From contig JBPOIU010000144.1 in assembly GCA_052034255.1 (NCBI GenBank), forward strand, positions 1-9,667: a stretch of DNA of 9,667 nucleotides, written 5' to 3'. The translations under genes were made by a program, and so were the position numbers. This DNA comes from JADJEK01 sp052034255. Lineage in GTDB: Bacteria > Planctomycetota > B15-G4 > JADJEK01. Positions 1 through 6,348 of the stretch are shown here, piece by piece. How positions within the stretch are numbered: position 1 is the first letter of the stretch; each line of letters starts with the position of its first letter. The notes below the pieces were generated by a model. It was not told where the DNA came from. It saw only the letters and a program-made list of their open reading frames with translations, and did not search any database.

Positions 1-2133
1 GTAGTAAATCCAGTCCTCGTTGGCCTCGAGCATGCGGCGCAGGCCGTCCTGGATGACCGTCGCGAGCTCATATGCATTCGCGGGGTCGTACGCGCGCACC
101 GACGGGATTGCGGACGCGAGCAGCACGCTGTGCCCATCCTGGTGCTGCAGGCCTTCGCCGTTCAGCGTCGTGCGCCCCGCCGTCGCACCGAGCAGGAAAC
201 CGCGACCGCGCGCGTCGGCGCTCGCCCAGATCTGGTCCATCGTCCGCTGGAAGCCGAACATCGAATAGAAGATGTAGAACGGCACCATCGGTACGCCGTG
301 CGTCGCATACGACGTCGCGGCGGCCTGGAACGACGACATCGAGCCGGCCTCGGTGATGCCTTCTTCCAGCAGTTGGCCGTCCGGCTTCTCGGTGTAGGAC
401 AGCACGAACTTCGAGTCGACCGGCTCATAACGCTGACCGAACGGCTGGTAGATGCCGATCGTCTTGAACAGCGCCTCCATACCGAACGTGCGCGCTTCAT
501 CGGGGATGATCGGCACGAGGTTCTTGCCGATACCCTTCTCGCGCAACAGCTTCGCGAACATGCGCGCGAACACCATCGTCGTCGAGACCGGCTGATCGGC
601 GCCCGTGCCTTGATCGAACTCGGCGTAGACGCTCGGTTGCGGCAACGGCAGCGACACGGCGACGGTGCGACGCTTCGGCACCGTTCCGCCGAGCAGACGC
701 CGCCGTTCGAGCAAGTACTTCACTTCCGGGCTGCTCGCGCCCGGGTGGTAGAAGGGCGCATCCTCGAGCTTCGCGTCCGGGATCGGCAGACCGACGCGAT
801 CCCGGAACTTCTTCAGCTCGTCCAGACTCATCTTCTTGGTCTGGTGCGTGACGTTGCTCGATTCGATGTTCTCGCCCAGCGTCCAGCCCTTCACCGTTTT
901 CGCGAGGATGACGACCGGGCGGCCCTTGACGTTGACGGCATGCGAATACGCGGCATAGACCTTTCGATAGTCGTGCCCACCGCGCCGCAAGCGCTTGATG
1001 TCGTCGTCCGACAAATGCTCGACCATCGCCTTGAGGCGCGGGTCGCGGCCGAAGAAGTGCTCGCGGATGTAGGCGCCGGACTCCGAGGCGTACTTTTGAT
1101 ACTCCCCGTCGCAAGCGTCGTTCATGCGGTCGACGAGCAAGCCCTCGAAGTCCTTCGCCAGCAGGTCGTCCCATTCGCGGGCCCAAACGACCTTGATGAC
1201 TTCCCAGCCCGCGCCGGTGAACGCTGCTTCGAGCTCCTGGATGATCTTGCCGTTGCCGCGCACGGGGCCGTCGAGGCGCTGCAGGTTGCAGTTCACGACG
1301 AACACCAGGTTGTCGAGGCCTTCGCGGGCCGCGAGACGCAGCGCGCCGAGCGCTTCTGGCTCGTCCGTCTCGCCGTCGCCGAGGAACGCCCACACGCGGC
1401 TGTTGCGCGTGTCGGCGAGTCCGCGCGCCTGGAGGTAGCGATTGAAGCGCGCCTGGTGGATCGCGGCCATCGGACCGAGGCCCATCGACACCGTGGGGAA
1501 CTCCCACAGCTCCGGCATCAGTCGCGGGTGCGGATACGACGACAGGCCCTTGCCGCCCGCTTCACGGCGGAAATGCTGCAGCTGGTCCTCGGTCAGACGA
1601 CCCTCGAGGAACGCGCGCGAGTAGACGCCCGGAGCCGCGTGGCCTTGGAAGAAGACTTGGTCGCCGCGGCCGGTCTCGTCCTTGCCCCGGAAGAAGTGGT
1701 TGAAGCCGACTTCGTAGAGCGACGCGCTCGAGGCATACGTCGACAGGTGGCCGCCGAGCCCCGCGAAGTGCTTGTTCGCCTTCACGACCATGACCGCCGC
1801 GTTCCAGCGCACGATGCGACGGATGCGCAATTCCATGTCCTCGTCGCCGGGGAACGGCGGTTCCTGCTCCGGCGAGATCGTGTTGATGTAGCGCGACTGG
1901 ACGAGGCCGGGCAGGCCGACGTCCAGTTGGCGAGCCCGCTTCAGCAGCTTGCGCAGTAGGAAGTCCGCGCGTTCCTTTCCGGCCGTCGCGACCAGCGCGT
2001 CGAGGGATTCGAGCCACTCCCGCGTCTCCTCCGGATCGAGGTCGGGCAGGTGGCGCTTGAAGCCGGACAACATCGACAGCCAAACCTGGTCGTGACCGAC
2101 GGCGGTGGAGACAGGGGGAAAGCTCGGCTGCAT
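1..2133 (-). CDS. aceE: Pyruvate dehydrogenase E1 component, homodimeric type (partial; C-terminus beyond window)
   Basis: Thiamine-diphosphate E1 subunit of the pyruvate dehydrogenase complex, which decarboxylates pyruvate and acetylates the E2 lipoyl group in the cytoplasm. The frame is open for 711 codons to the window edge; E. coli AceE is about 887 residues, so roughly the last fifth is missing. It resembles E. coli AceE along its length. Visible motifs are GGH (His129), the cofactor motif GDGETDEP (252-259) with NCNLQR (281-286), the mobile inner loop around His430, DEARTFGMEALF (545-556) and LNGEGLQHQDGHS ending near residue 669. Motif offsets against E. coli stay at +23 through His430, so the N-terminus carries about 20 extra residues. 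The start at 2133 has no clear Shine-Dalgarno; Met21 (2073) is an alternative. No E2 or E3 gene lies upstream; any would be beyond the left edge. Confidence 0.96.
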   Translation of the reverse strand, partial: MQPSFPPVSTAVGHDQVWLSMLSGFKRHLPDLDPEETREWLESLDALVATAGKERADFLLRKLLKRARQLDVGLPGLVQSRYINTISPEQEPPFPGDEDMELRIRRIVRWNAAVMVVKANKHFAGLGGHLSTYASSASLYEVGFNHFFRGKDETGRGDQVFFQGHAAPGVYSRAFLEGRLTEDQLQHFRREAGGKGLSSYPHPRLMPELWEFPTVSMGLGPMAAIHQARFNRYLQARGLADTRNSRVWAFLGDGETDEPEALGALRLAAREGLDNLVFVVNCNLQRLDGPVRGNGKIIQELEAAFTGAGWEVIKVVWAREWDDLLAKDFEGLLVDRMNDACDGEYQKYASESGAYIREHFFGRDPRLKAMVEHLSDDDIKRLRRGGHDYRKVYAAYSHAVNVKGRPVVILAKTVKGWTLGENIESSNVTHQTKKMSLDELKKFRDRVGLPIPDAKLEDAPFYHPGASSPEVKYLLERRRLLGGTVPKRRTVAVSLPLPQPSVYAEFDQGTGADQPVSTTMVFARMFAKLLREKGIGKNLVPIIPDEARTFGMEALFKTIGIYQPFGQRYEPVDSKFVLSYTEKPDGQLLEEGITEAGSMSSFQAAATSYATHGVPMVPFYIFYSMFGFQRTMDQIWASADARGRGFLLGATAGRTTLNGEGLQHQDGHSVLLASAIPSVRAYDPANAYELATVIQDGLRRMLEANEDWIYY

Positions 2134-2526
2134 GGATGGATCCGGAGTGAGGAGTTCGGGAGCGACCGTCTGATCCCCGTCCGGCGCTTCCGCCGGCGCG
2201 ATCGAAGGCGGCGAGCTTAGCGCGCGCGGCGTTTTCTTCCGGACGGGTTCACGTTCGAGGCCGAATTCGGACACAAGAGCCCCCCGGGTCGTGGCTCGAC
2301 CCTGAAACGGGCCCGCCACAGGCCCGAGATGCCGTCGATGAGGCTTCAGCTAGAGTCGCGTCGCGCGGCGGTGACTGCTCGACACGGTCCCGGCCGAAAA
2401 CTGGGGCGCCAGTTTGGTGGCGCTCGCCCCGCGCACAAGGGCTTGGTGGTCGCGCGACGGTTCCAAGTCCGCGCTCCGCGCGGACCGTCGGCAGCTTGGT
2501 GGGGGGGCGGGCGATCCGTCCAGAAA
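2134..2526. other. Gene-free, hairpin-rich leader/intergenic region upstream of aceE
   Basis: I see no credible gene here; open frames on either strand give Arg/Pro/Ser-rich translations without domains. Short perfect inverted repeats occur at 2181-2196 (6-bp arms, CTTC loop), 2286-2302 (GGGTCG/CGACCC), 2406-2423 (GCGCCA/TGGCGC) and around 2470-2490 (GTCCGCG/CGCGGAC). The aceE promoter must lie here or just upstream, but I cannot pick convincing -35 and -10 boxes. The 2181-2196 hairpin would fall in the aceE 5' leader. Structured leader, small RNA or plain GC-rich spacer are all possible. Confidence 0.5.
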
Positions 2527-2570
2527 CGACACCGCCCGGCTGGAGTTGTGCTCCAACCGGGCGGTAGTCG
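2521..2570 (-). terminator. Strong intrinsic terminator hairpin following the 27-aa peptide gene
   Basis: A 15-bp stem (2531-2545 with 2551-2565) closes a 5-nt loop and is extended by CGAC/GTCG (2527-2530 with 2567-2570) across one bulged base at 2566. Read on the minus strand, the single non-Watson-Crick position becomes a G-U wobble and the stem is followed by UUUCU. On the plus strand that position is a C/A mismatch and no U-run follows. It begins 14 bp past the stop of the small peptide gene, so it most likely ends that transcript and insulates aceE. Confidence 0.8.
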
Positions 2571-2584
2571 TGCTGCTCCTGGCG

Positions 2585-2668
2585 TCAGCGAGGGTCGATC
2601 GCAGGCAGGAACGCCTGCAGGACGAACGCGAAGACGGCCAGGGCGAGCAGGGCAATGGCGGGCATCAT
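2585..2668 (-). CDS. 27-residue single-span membrane peptide (small protein, unrecognised family)
   Basis: A short reading frame starting with two Met codons and ending in TGA. The peptide begins MMPAIALLALAVFAF and ends AIDPR; residues about 3-24 are almost entirely hydrophobic, enough for one transmembrane helix, and the only basic residue is the C-terminal Arg. Support for a real gene is contextual: a GGAGG Shine-Dalgarno sits 5 nt before the first ATG, and a strong intrinsic terminator starts 14 bp after the stop. It is thus a complete monocistronic unit lying divergently to the kinase-like gene at 2866. Size and topology recall small membrane subunits such as KdpF, but no transporter genes are nearby and I see no specific similarity. 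Function unknown. It is easily missed by length cut-offs. Confidence 0.72.
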   Translation of the reverse strand: MMPAIALLALAVFAFVLQAFLPAIDPR

Positions 2669-2673
2669 GTCAG

Positions 2674-2678
2674 CCTCC
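2674..2678 (-). promoter_or_regulatory. Consensus Shine-Dalgarno (GGAGG) of the 27-aa peptide gene
   Basis: Minus-strand GGAGG ends 5 nt upstream of ATG at 2668. It is among the best ribosome binding sites in the window and is the main argument that this very short frame is translated from the first of its two Met codons. Confidence 0.75.
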
Positions 2679-2699
2679 GTTTTCCTTGCTCGTTCCGGT

Positions 2700-2716
2700 C
2701 GGCGCGGAGCGCGCCG
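2700..2716 (-). repeat. 7-bp inverted repeat in the small-peptide leader
   Basis: CGGCGCG and CGCGCCG flank a 3-nt spacer, 22 bp upstream of the GGAGG ribosome binding site. If it is transcribed it would form a short, stable hairpin in the 5' leader of the 27-aa peptide mRNA. It could equally be an operator or chance in GC-rich DNA. Confidence 0.35.
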
Positions 2717-2800
2717 CGGAGTTGGACCAAAGACTTCTTCGACCGCGAGCCTCGTTCTTGAGCAGGAAAAAACAGCAAAGCTGACTCAGGATGGCCGGGT

Positions 2801-2826
2801 GTCGCCGCCATGCAGCGTGCGGCGAC
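2801..2826. promoter_or_regulatory. 8-bp-arm inverted repeat (candidate operator) upstream of the kinase-like gene
   Basis: GTCGCCGC (2801-2808) and GCGGCGAC (2819-2826) are perfect inverted arms around a 10-nt spacer. The repeat ends 3 bp before a TACAAT box at 2830-2835, so it would cover the spacer and -35 region of that promoter. The position fits a repressor site, but the arms are GC-rich and no regulator gene is adjacent. Inference only. Confidence 0.35.
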
Positions 2827-2829
2827 TTC

Positions 2830-2835
2830 TACAAT
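2830..2835 (+). promoter_or_regulatory. Candidate -10 box (TACAAT) for the kinase-like gene
   Basis: TACAAT matches the sigma70 -10 consensus at five of six positions and lies 30 bp upstream of ATG 2866. No convincing -35 hexamer sits 16-18 bp further upstream; that interval is occupied by the inverted repeat at 2801-2826. It is either an activator-dependent promoter or a chance match. Confidence 0.35.
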
Positions 2836-2865
2836 CGACCCTTCGGTTCGGCATGGGAGTTCCTC

Positions 2866-3741
2866 ATGGCCCGCGTGATCGTCACTGCGCCGTTGGTTCG
2901 CGCGTTGCGCAGAGTGGTCGTCGACGGCGACGGCACGAGCGTGGATGCGCCCGCCCGCGTGGTGCGGGAGTCGCTCGAACTGGATCAGGGGAATTGCGCG
3001 GCAGCCCTGGGGGCGCGCGCCGCCGGCGCCGACGTGACGTTCTTCGCGCTGTGCGAAGCGGCGCTGGAGAAAGCGCTGCGCGCAAGCCTCGAAGCGCGCG
3101 GCGTCTCCTGCCGCCTACGCATCGTCGGCGCAGCGAGCGCGGGAGTGACGCGCTTCGAGTCGAACTCGGGTGAACCGCGCTTCATCGTCGGTGAGTCGCG
3201 GCTACCCGAGCTCGCCGACGTGGATCGTCTGCAAGATGATCTCGCCGACGACCTACTGCGAGCGCCGGCCTTCGTCGTGGTCGCGGGGGATCTCGACGGC
3301 GCGCGCAGGCCGGATTACGCCGAACGCGTCGTCGGTCGGGCGTGGGGGCTCGGGACGAAGACATTGGTCGCGACGTCCACGCCATCCCTGAAGCAGGCGT
3401 ACCACACGTATCCCTATGGCATCGTGTTGCGTGCGGAGGACGCGCGCTCGATTTGCGCGATGCCGCGGACATCGGCGACCGAGACGATGGAGGAGACTCT
3501 CGCGCGGTCGTTCTCGGAGTCCATGCGCCTGTTTGCGATCCGGAGAGGACCGCGCGCGATCGAACTCGCCACGGCGGAGGGGTCGCGGCGGGTCGAGACG
3601 GACGCCTCGGACGCCTGGATCGGCGGCGTCATCGGTGCGTTGGCGGCAGCCGACCTCGCCCACCCAGCGCGAGTCGCGGAACAAGCCGCGGAACTGCTGC
3701 AGCGCTTCGCGCCACAGCTGGCGGAATCCGCCGCGAAGTAG
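2866..3741 (+). CDS. PfkB-family carbohydrate kinase-like protein with degenerate active-site motif
   Basis: 291 residues, close to the usual size of ribokinase/phosphofructokinase-B family sugar kinases. Family-like features are a GN-A--LGARAAG segment (42-54) matching the N-terminal glycine signature, a central strand reading FVVVAGDLD, and a C-terminal TDASDAWIGGVIGAL (245-259) at the place of the catalytic GAGDxFxGG motif. The presumed catalytic Asp249 is kept, but the anion-hole glycines are replaced (DASD instead of GAGD), so activity or substrate may differ from normal PfkB kinases. The start at 2866 is chosen over upstream frame extension because GGGAG (2855-2859) stands 6 nt before it. 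It is followed after 133 bp by a co-oriented HEAT-like gene, possibly co-transcribed. Assignment rests on motif layout; substrate unknown. Confidence 0.6.
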   Translation: MARVIVTAPLVRALRRVVVDGDGTSVDAPARVVRESLELDQGNCAAALGARAAGADVTFFALCEAALEKALRASLEARGVSCRLRIVGAASAGVTRFESNSGEPRFIVGESRLPELADVDRLQDDLADDLLRAPAFVVVAGDLDGARRPDYAERVVGRAWGLGTKTLVATSTPSLKQAYHTYPYGIVLRAEDARSICAMPRTSATETMEETLARSFSESMRLFAIRRGPRAIELATAEGSRRVETDASDAWIGGVIGALAAADLAHPARVAEQAAELLQRFAPQLAESAAK

Positions 3742-3874
3742 ACCCCACCGCGTCGACGGTGCTCCGAGACCGGACGGACTCCAGGCACGCCTCCGGGTCA
3801 CGCTCCCGTCCGAACTTCCGACCGGAAGCCGAAAGAACTGGAGCGAAACGGCGCGAAATGTCGATCCACCCGCC

Positions 3875-4630
3875 GTGAGTCGCATCGTCCCGATCCGCCC
3901 GTCGTCGAATCGTTCGCCACCGCGGATGACCAGCGGTCCAGCTCTCGGCTTGACCGTCGGGCTGGCGGCGCTGGCCGTTCTCGCCCACAAACTGGGGGGT
4001 GCGGACGAGGCGACGAACCTGCGCGAACTCGCGAACGACGCCCCAGCGCTCTACCTGCGCGAGGAGGCGGTGCTCGGCCTCGCGGAGCACGGGGACGAGT
4101 CGGTCGTGCCCGATCTGGTCGCGATGCTCGACGAGCGCAACCTGCAGGAGATGCGCCTCGCCGCGGATGCGGCTCTCGAGCGACTGACGGGGCGGTCGTT
4201 CGGTGCGAACGAAGCGGCCGCGCGCACCTGGTTGTTCGAATCGGGACGCAGCACGCACGCCGCGACGAGCGTCGGCGGGCGTGAACTCGCGCCATGGACC
4301 GACGGGCTCACGACCTCGGATGGCGCCACCGCGACCGTGGCCACCATCGACGACGAACTACGGATCCGCGTCCGCGCGCCATTGCCGGCGCAGTTCAACC
4401 TCGTGTTCGAGCACGAACAGGGCTCGTTCGTCCTCGAATGTTCGCGCCACGGAGAGGCGTACGCGATTCGGAGTCGCGACGTGCCGAACTCGTTCCGTAC
4501 GCTCGACTGCTTCGCGCCGCTCGACGTCCCGCCGACCGCGACCGGCCTCGAGTTCACGTTGCCACGGCTCGGTCGACTGGCCGAGGGCACGCCCCCGACG
4601 CGGTTGTTCTTCATCAGCGAGAGCTACTGA
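3875..4630 (+). CDS. Exported or membrane-anchored HEAT-repeat-like protein
   Basis: With a GTG start the product is 251 residues. It has an Arg-containing N-terminus (1-18), a hydrophobic stretch (about 22-37, PALGLTVGLAALAVLA) that may be a signal peptide or anchor, and then helical HEAT/PBS-lyase-like units (ALYLREEAVLGLAEHGDESVVPDLVAMLDE and the following helix) ending in ALERLTGRSFG. HEAT proteins with such an LTG-x-x-FG ending are, from memory, common in Planctomycetota. The C-terminal half is beta-rich and not recognised. The start is uncertain: ATG 3926 (234 residues) is the alternative and neither has a Shine-Dalgarno; GTG 3875 gives a better charged n-region. It ends only 15 bp from the oppositely oriented radical SAM gene. 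Probably a scaffold or binding protein outside the cytoplasm; no catalytic motif seen. Confidence 0.65.
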   Translation: MSRIVPIRPSSNRSPPRMTSGPALGLTVGLAALAVLAHKLGGADEATNLRELANDAPALYLREEAVLGLAEHGDESVVPDLVAMLDERNLQEMRLAADAALERLTGRSFGANEAAARTWLFESGRSTHAATSVGGRELAPWTDGLTTSDGATATVATIDDELRIRVRAPLPAQFNLVFEHEQGSFVLECSRHGEAYAIRSRDVPNSFRTLDCFAPLDVPPTATGLEFTLPRLGRLAEGTPPTRLFFISESY

Positions 4631-4645
4631 CGCCGCTCGTGAGCT

Positions 4646-5593
4646 TCAGCGGGTGTAGAGACACGTCCCGCACAGCAGGTCCTTGCGGTCCTTCAGCAGG
4701 AAGTTCTCACGGACGCGCTTGTACGCCGGGCTGTTCCAGACCTCTTCGATCGACTTGTGGCGCAAATTGCCGAGCGTCGTCGTGCGGTTCCAGTCGCAGC
4801 AGCACAGCACGCAGTCGCCGTTGTAGAGGATGTAGATCTGCGTGAACGGGCGCCGGCACCACGTATACGCGTGCCAGTCGTCCCAGTTGATCCCCTTCAT
4901 CTCGACTTCTTTGTTGTTGCGGTTGCCGAGGGGGCGGAAGTTGCAGCCGATGCCGTGCGACTTCCAGAACGCGCGGATGTTCTTCTTGTCCGCGACGATG
5001 TCCTTGGTCTTGACCATCGTGATCTGCAGCTTCGGCTTGGGCCTGCTCGCCTTGTCGAGCATTTCCTTGAAGCGCAGCACCTTCTTCACCATGGGCTCGA
5101 ACTTCAAGTTGCCCATGTTGAACTCGTAGACCTCCGGCCGAATGCCGTGGAACGAGATGTTGAGCTTGTCGAGGCCCGATTCGATCAACTGCTTCGCCAT
5201 GTCGTCGGTCATCAGCGACGCGTTGGTGTTGATCTTCAGTTGGAGCTTCGAGCCCGGCTTCCGCTTGTCGGCGATGTAGCGGATCTTCTTCGGCAGATCC
5301 TTGTCCCACAGCGGCTCGTTCATCAGGAACGGATGGATCTCGTCCATCTCGTGCTCGGCCATCTCGTCGACGATCTTCGTGAACAGATCCCAGTCCATCG
5401 TGCCTTGCGACAGCGCGTCGCCGACCGTGGTGTTCGGGCAGAACGAGCACTCGGCGTTGCACGCCGTTCGGGTTTGGATCTGCGCGCGGATCGGGAAGGT
5501 CGGGATCGGCCTCTTGCCGTCGAAGAGCTGGACCTTGAGGCGCTCGAACAGGCCGTACTGCTCGGGCAGGAAGTACTTCTGCGACTTCGCCAT
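4646..5593 (-). CDS. Radical SAM/SPASM domain protein
   Basis: 315 residues. Radical SAM enzymes use a [4Fe-4S] cluster to cleave S-adenosylmethionine. The canonical CxxxCxxC motif is present as Cys45, Cys49 and Cys52 (CNAECSFC). The rest of the partial TIM barrel follows, including an NEP segment (92-94), INTNASL (121-127) and LNISFHG (144-150). The C-terminus is SPASM-like, with Cys246, Cys261, the triplet Cys264-266, then LGNL--KSIEEVWNSPAYKRVRE and Cys308/Cys311, enough for auxiliary Fe-S clusters. GGAAG lies 7 nt before ATG 5593, which decides the start. It lies 89 bp downstream of the BMC-T gene, same strand, so it may belong to that transcription unit. SPASM enzymes modify peptides, enzymes or small substrates; no precursor peptide gene is visible nearby, so the substrate is unknown. 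The protein is Lys-rich relative to its Arg-rich neighbours. Confidence 0.93.
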   Translation of the reverse strand: MAKSQKYFLPEQYGLFERLKVQLFDGKRPIPTFPIRAQIQTRTACNAECSFCPNTTVGDALSQGTMDWDLFTKIVDEMAEHEMDEIHPFLMNEPLWDKDLPKKIRYIADKRKPGSKLQLKINTNASLMTDDMAKQLIESGLDKLNISFHGIRPEVYEFNMGNLKFEPMVKKVLRFKEMLDKASRPKPKLQITMVKTKDIVADKKNIRAFWKSHGIGCNFRPLGNRNNKEVEMKGINWDDWHAYTWCRRPFTQIYILYNGDCVLCCCDWNRTTTLGNLRHKSIEEVWNSPAYKRVRENFLLKDRKDLLCGTCLYTR

Positions 5594-5682
5594 CGTGGAT
5601 CTTCCGAGTACCGCGTTTCGCCGAAAAGCGTGGCAACTGTAGCGCGACGGTCGGGAGCCGCCAGCGCGCGACTTTCCCGAGG

Positions 5683-6348
5683 TCAGTGCGTGCGTCGATC
5701 GAACGCCGAGCGGCCCGCCATGCCCTCGATCGCGGCGGTCGCCGCGCGCGCGGCTTCGTGGATCGACGTCTCGTCGCCGCCCATGAACAGACGTCCGAAC
5801 GCGCCGACGCCATTCACCTCGAGCAGCTTCACGTTCGCGGTCTTCTCGGCCTCGTTGGCCGCGAACAGCGCGTAGGCCGCGGGCTGCGTCTCGAGGATCC
5901 ACAGCGTTTCGTAGTCGAGGATCATGTCGCCGTGGCGCATGCGGTTGACCAGCATCGTCTGGTAGCCGGAGACGCCCGTGATGATCTCGTTCGAGACGAC
6001 GCGCGGTTTGGCGCGGTCGTGCTCGTTCACTCCGAGGTACCCGAGGATCGCCTGGCCCGCCGCGCGCACGCGACCTTGGTCGTCGTCGTGGAGTTCGAGG
6101 ATGCCGAACGCGCGCTCGACGATCTGCATGCCGGGGACGACGCCGGTCGCTTTCAGCGCGATGTCGGTGACGCGATTGATCGCGATCCCGGGCGCGATCT
6201 CGACGATCAGCGAGGCCTGGCGTTCGCGCGGCAAGTAGCCCTGGCTCACGGTCGCGAGGAACGACGCGAGCTGCGGCTGCAGCACGTCGAGGTACACGAA
6301 CGTGCGCAAGTCGATGGCGGGGGAGTCGCGGCCGGCGGGTGCGCTCAT
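5683..6348 (-). CDS. Bacterial microcompartment shell protein, tandem-domain trimeric type (BMC-T)
   Basis: 221 residues, the normal size for a shell protein with two fused BMC domains, which assembles as pseudohexameric trimers in microcompartment facets. The first domain runs about 17-106 (LDVLQPQLASFLATVS, QASLIVEIAPGIAINRVTD, IALKATGVVPGMQIVERAFG). The second, about 140-212, is a clear BMC fold: ETLWILETQPAAYALFAANEA, then EKTANVKLLEV (168-178), the probable pore loop NGVGAFGRL (179-187), and GGDETSIHEAARAATAAIEGM. The overall pattern strongly recalls the BMC-T proteins of the Haliangium ochraceum shell system and, more distantly, EutL. It is translationally coupled to the preceding SDR: the SDR stop and this ATG share a base (TGATG). 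No hexameric BMC-H or pentameric BMC-P gene lies in the window, so a closed shell would need proteins encoded elsewhere. Confidence 0.92.
   Translation of the reverse strand: MSAPAGRDSPAIDLRTFVYLDVLQPQLASFLATVSQGYLPRERQASLIVEIAPGIAINRVTDIALKATGVVPGMQIVERAFGILELHDDDQGRVRAAGQAILGYLGVNEHDRAKPRVVSNEIITGVSGYQTMLVNRMRHGDMILDYETLWILETQPAAYALFAANEAEKTANVKLLEVNGVGAFGRLFMGGDETSIHEAARAATAAIEGMAGRSAFDRRTH

Noticed and set aside
130..1959. 609-codon open frame on the plus strand antisense to aceE
   Set aside because: It is codon-aligned with aceE on the other strand. GC-ending codons rarely create antisense stops, so long mirror frames are expected; the translation is Arg/Val/Leu-rich with no domain.
2329..2784. 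151-codon plus-strand open frame in the aceE upstream region
   Set aside because: Arg/Gly/Pro-rich translation without domain or ribosome binding site, running through the terminator hairpin and the small-peptide gene.
2764..2784. Short CAGC/GCTG stem followed by six T on the minus strand, resembling a terminator
   Set aside because: A 4-bp stem is too weak, and no gene upstream on that strand would need it.
4757..5875. 372-codon plus-strand open frame opposite the radical SAM and BMC-T genes
   Set aside because: It crosses two genes with unmistakable motifs on the minus strand and encodes a low-complexity Arg/Val/Asp-rich chain.
5594..5902. N-terminal extension of the radical SAM frame upstream of 5593
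   Set aside because: It would overlap the BMC-T gene by over 200 bp, and ATG 5593 has a GGAAG site 7 nt upstream; the extension is Arg-rich and unlike the family.
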